Positions 4,797-5,287 of a stretch of 5,287 nucleotides of DNA are shown here, piece after piece (the stretch's first letter is position 1; every line of letters begins with the position of its first letter). A program made the translations under genes and the position numbers. This DNA comes from Candidatus Omnitrophota bacterium (lineage in GTDB: Bacteria > Omnitrophota > Gorgyraeia > Zapsychrales > JANLHA01), in assembly GCA_024653845.1 (NCBI GenBank), contig JANLHA010000365.1, positions 1 through 5,287 of the forward strand, read 5' to 3'. The notes under the pieces were generated by a model. The model was not told the origin of the DNA. It did not search any database and was given only the letters and a program-made list of their open reading frames with translations.

Positions 4797-5287
4797 ATGA
4801 TGACTTATCTTCAAGCCGAGCAGTATCTCGATTCTTTCATCAATTACGAATTTTATCTTCATAAAGTTGATCTCTCCAGCTTTCGTCTCCAGCGAATTGA
4901 ACATCTCTTAAAAGTTCTCGGGAGCCCTCAAAAAAACCTTCGTTTTATTCATATTGCAGGAAGCAAGGGCAAGGGTTCAACGTGTGTGTTTGTCGCCAGC
5001 ATCTTGAAGGCCGCGGGATTACGTGTCGGGCTTTACACCTCTCCTCATTTGCTGGATTTCAGGGAACGGATCCGAATTTTGGATGGATCTGAAAATGCCA
5101 GTTTTTCAAAAAATTCGGTAGGGGACGATCTTTTTTTAGATTGTATTGCGAAGGAAGACCTTTGTGCGTTGGTGGGAGGGCTTCATCCGACGCTGGAATT
5201 GATGCGTGCAACGAAAGACTACGGGAATTTAACGTATTTCGAAGTTCTCACAACATTGGCTTTTGTCTATTTTGCAAAGAAAAGAGT
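4797..5287 (+). CDS. folC: folylpolyglutamate synthase / dihydrofolate synthase, 3'-truncated by the window
   Basis: The first 163 codons are visible and the frame runs off the window. FolC adds glutamates to folates (and in many bacteria joins dihydropteroate to glutamate) with ATP, in the cytosol. Visible motifs are the N-terminal YLDSFINYE (10-18), RLQRIEHLLKVLGSPQ (30-45), the ATP P-loop HIAGSKGKGST (52-62), GLYTSPHLLDFRERIRI (78-94) and TYFEVLTTLAF (146-156). Between RIRI and the KEDLCALV helix there are roughly 18 more residues than in typical short FolC proteins. The Mur-ligase-type C-terminal domain is outside the window. ATGs at 4797 and 4800 are both possible starts. MMTYLQAEQYL matches the conserved N-terminus either way, and an in-frame stop at 4764 limits upstream starts. 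There is no Shine-Dalgarno at the right distance: the nearest purine run, AAGAGG (4770-4775), is 21 bases away and paired within the upstream hairpin. It works in the same folate/purine pathway as purH. Confidence 0.93.
   Translation, partial: MMTYLQAEQYLDSFINYEFYLHKVDLSSFRLQRIEHLLKVLGSPQKNLRFIHIAGSKGKGSTCVFVASILKAAGLRVGLYTSPHLLDFRERIRILDGSENASFSKNSVGDDLFLDCIAKEDLCALVGGLHPTLELMRATKDYGNLTYFEVLTTLAFVYFAKKR

Noticed and set aside
4683..4904. 73-codon minus-strand reading frame over the palindrome and folC start
   Set aside because: It runs antisense to the conserved folC N-terminus, shows no recognisable motif, and is explained by the inverted repeat plus the real gene on the other strand.

Overview
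The window is a compact, all-plus-strand stretch of a bacterial chromosome. It has five complete genes and one more complete gene of only 51 codons, plus a gene cut at each edge. Gaps are short (the longest is about 130 bases), Shine-Dalgarno sequences are mostly clear, and two spacers carry good sigma-70-type promoters. G+C looks to be in the mid-40s by eye. bS21, a bifunctional PurH and a P-II fold protein make it bacterial. The gene content and the style of PurH and FolC would fit an uncultured Gram-negative candidate lineage such as Omnitrophota, but that is a weak guess; nothing here fixes the phylum. I see no insertion sequence, phage gene, CRISPR array, tRNA or rRNA.

Layout. (1) 1-734 is the 3' part of a KamA-type radical-SAM aminomutase, from the last cluster cysteine to the stop. 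(2) 756-1853 encodes an exported protein with a C-terminal CARDB-like adhesion domain. It follows the aminomutase by 21 bases and is closed by a hairpin terminator at 1881-1917. (3) An extended -10 promoter at 1932-1960 drives a stand-alone P-II-type protein (1983-2285) whose T-loop is shortened by about 12 residues. (4) A second strong promoter (2304-2331), followed at once by a 5'-UTR hairpin, starts an apparent operon: rpsU (2403-2558), a DJ-1/PfpI protein overlapping it by one base (2558-3079), purH (3092-4666) and, after a structured spacer, folC (4797 to the window end).

How the genes relate. purH and folC are linked metabolically: PurH uses 10-formyl-tetrahydrofolate for its formyl transfer, and FolC makes and retains the folate. 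rpsU at the head ties a ribosomal protein to nucleotide and folate supply, and the PfpI protein may act in damage repair. The P-II-type protein is its own transcription unit, with no ammonium transporter or glutamine synthetase gene beside it in this window.

The most unusual element is a 111-base imperfect palindrome at 4681-4791 filling the purH-folC spacer. As plus-strand RNA it folds into one long hairpin of 37 pairs containing two symmetric tandem G.A motifs and four G.U wobbles. None of these non-canonical pairs survives on the opposite strand, which argues for a transcribed, structured RNA. It ends five bases before the folC start codon, where a Shine-Dalgarno sequence would be expected and none is seen. 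The second most interesting point is the P-II protein that has lost its signalling loop.
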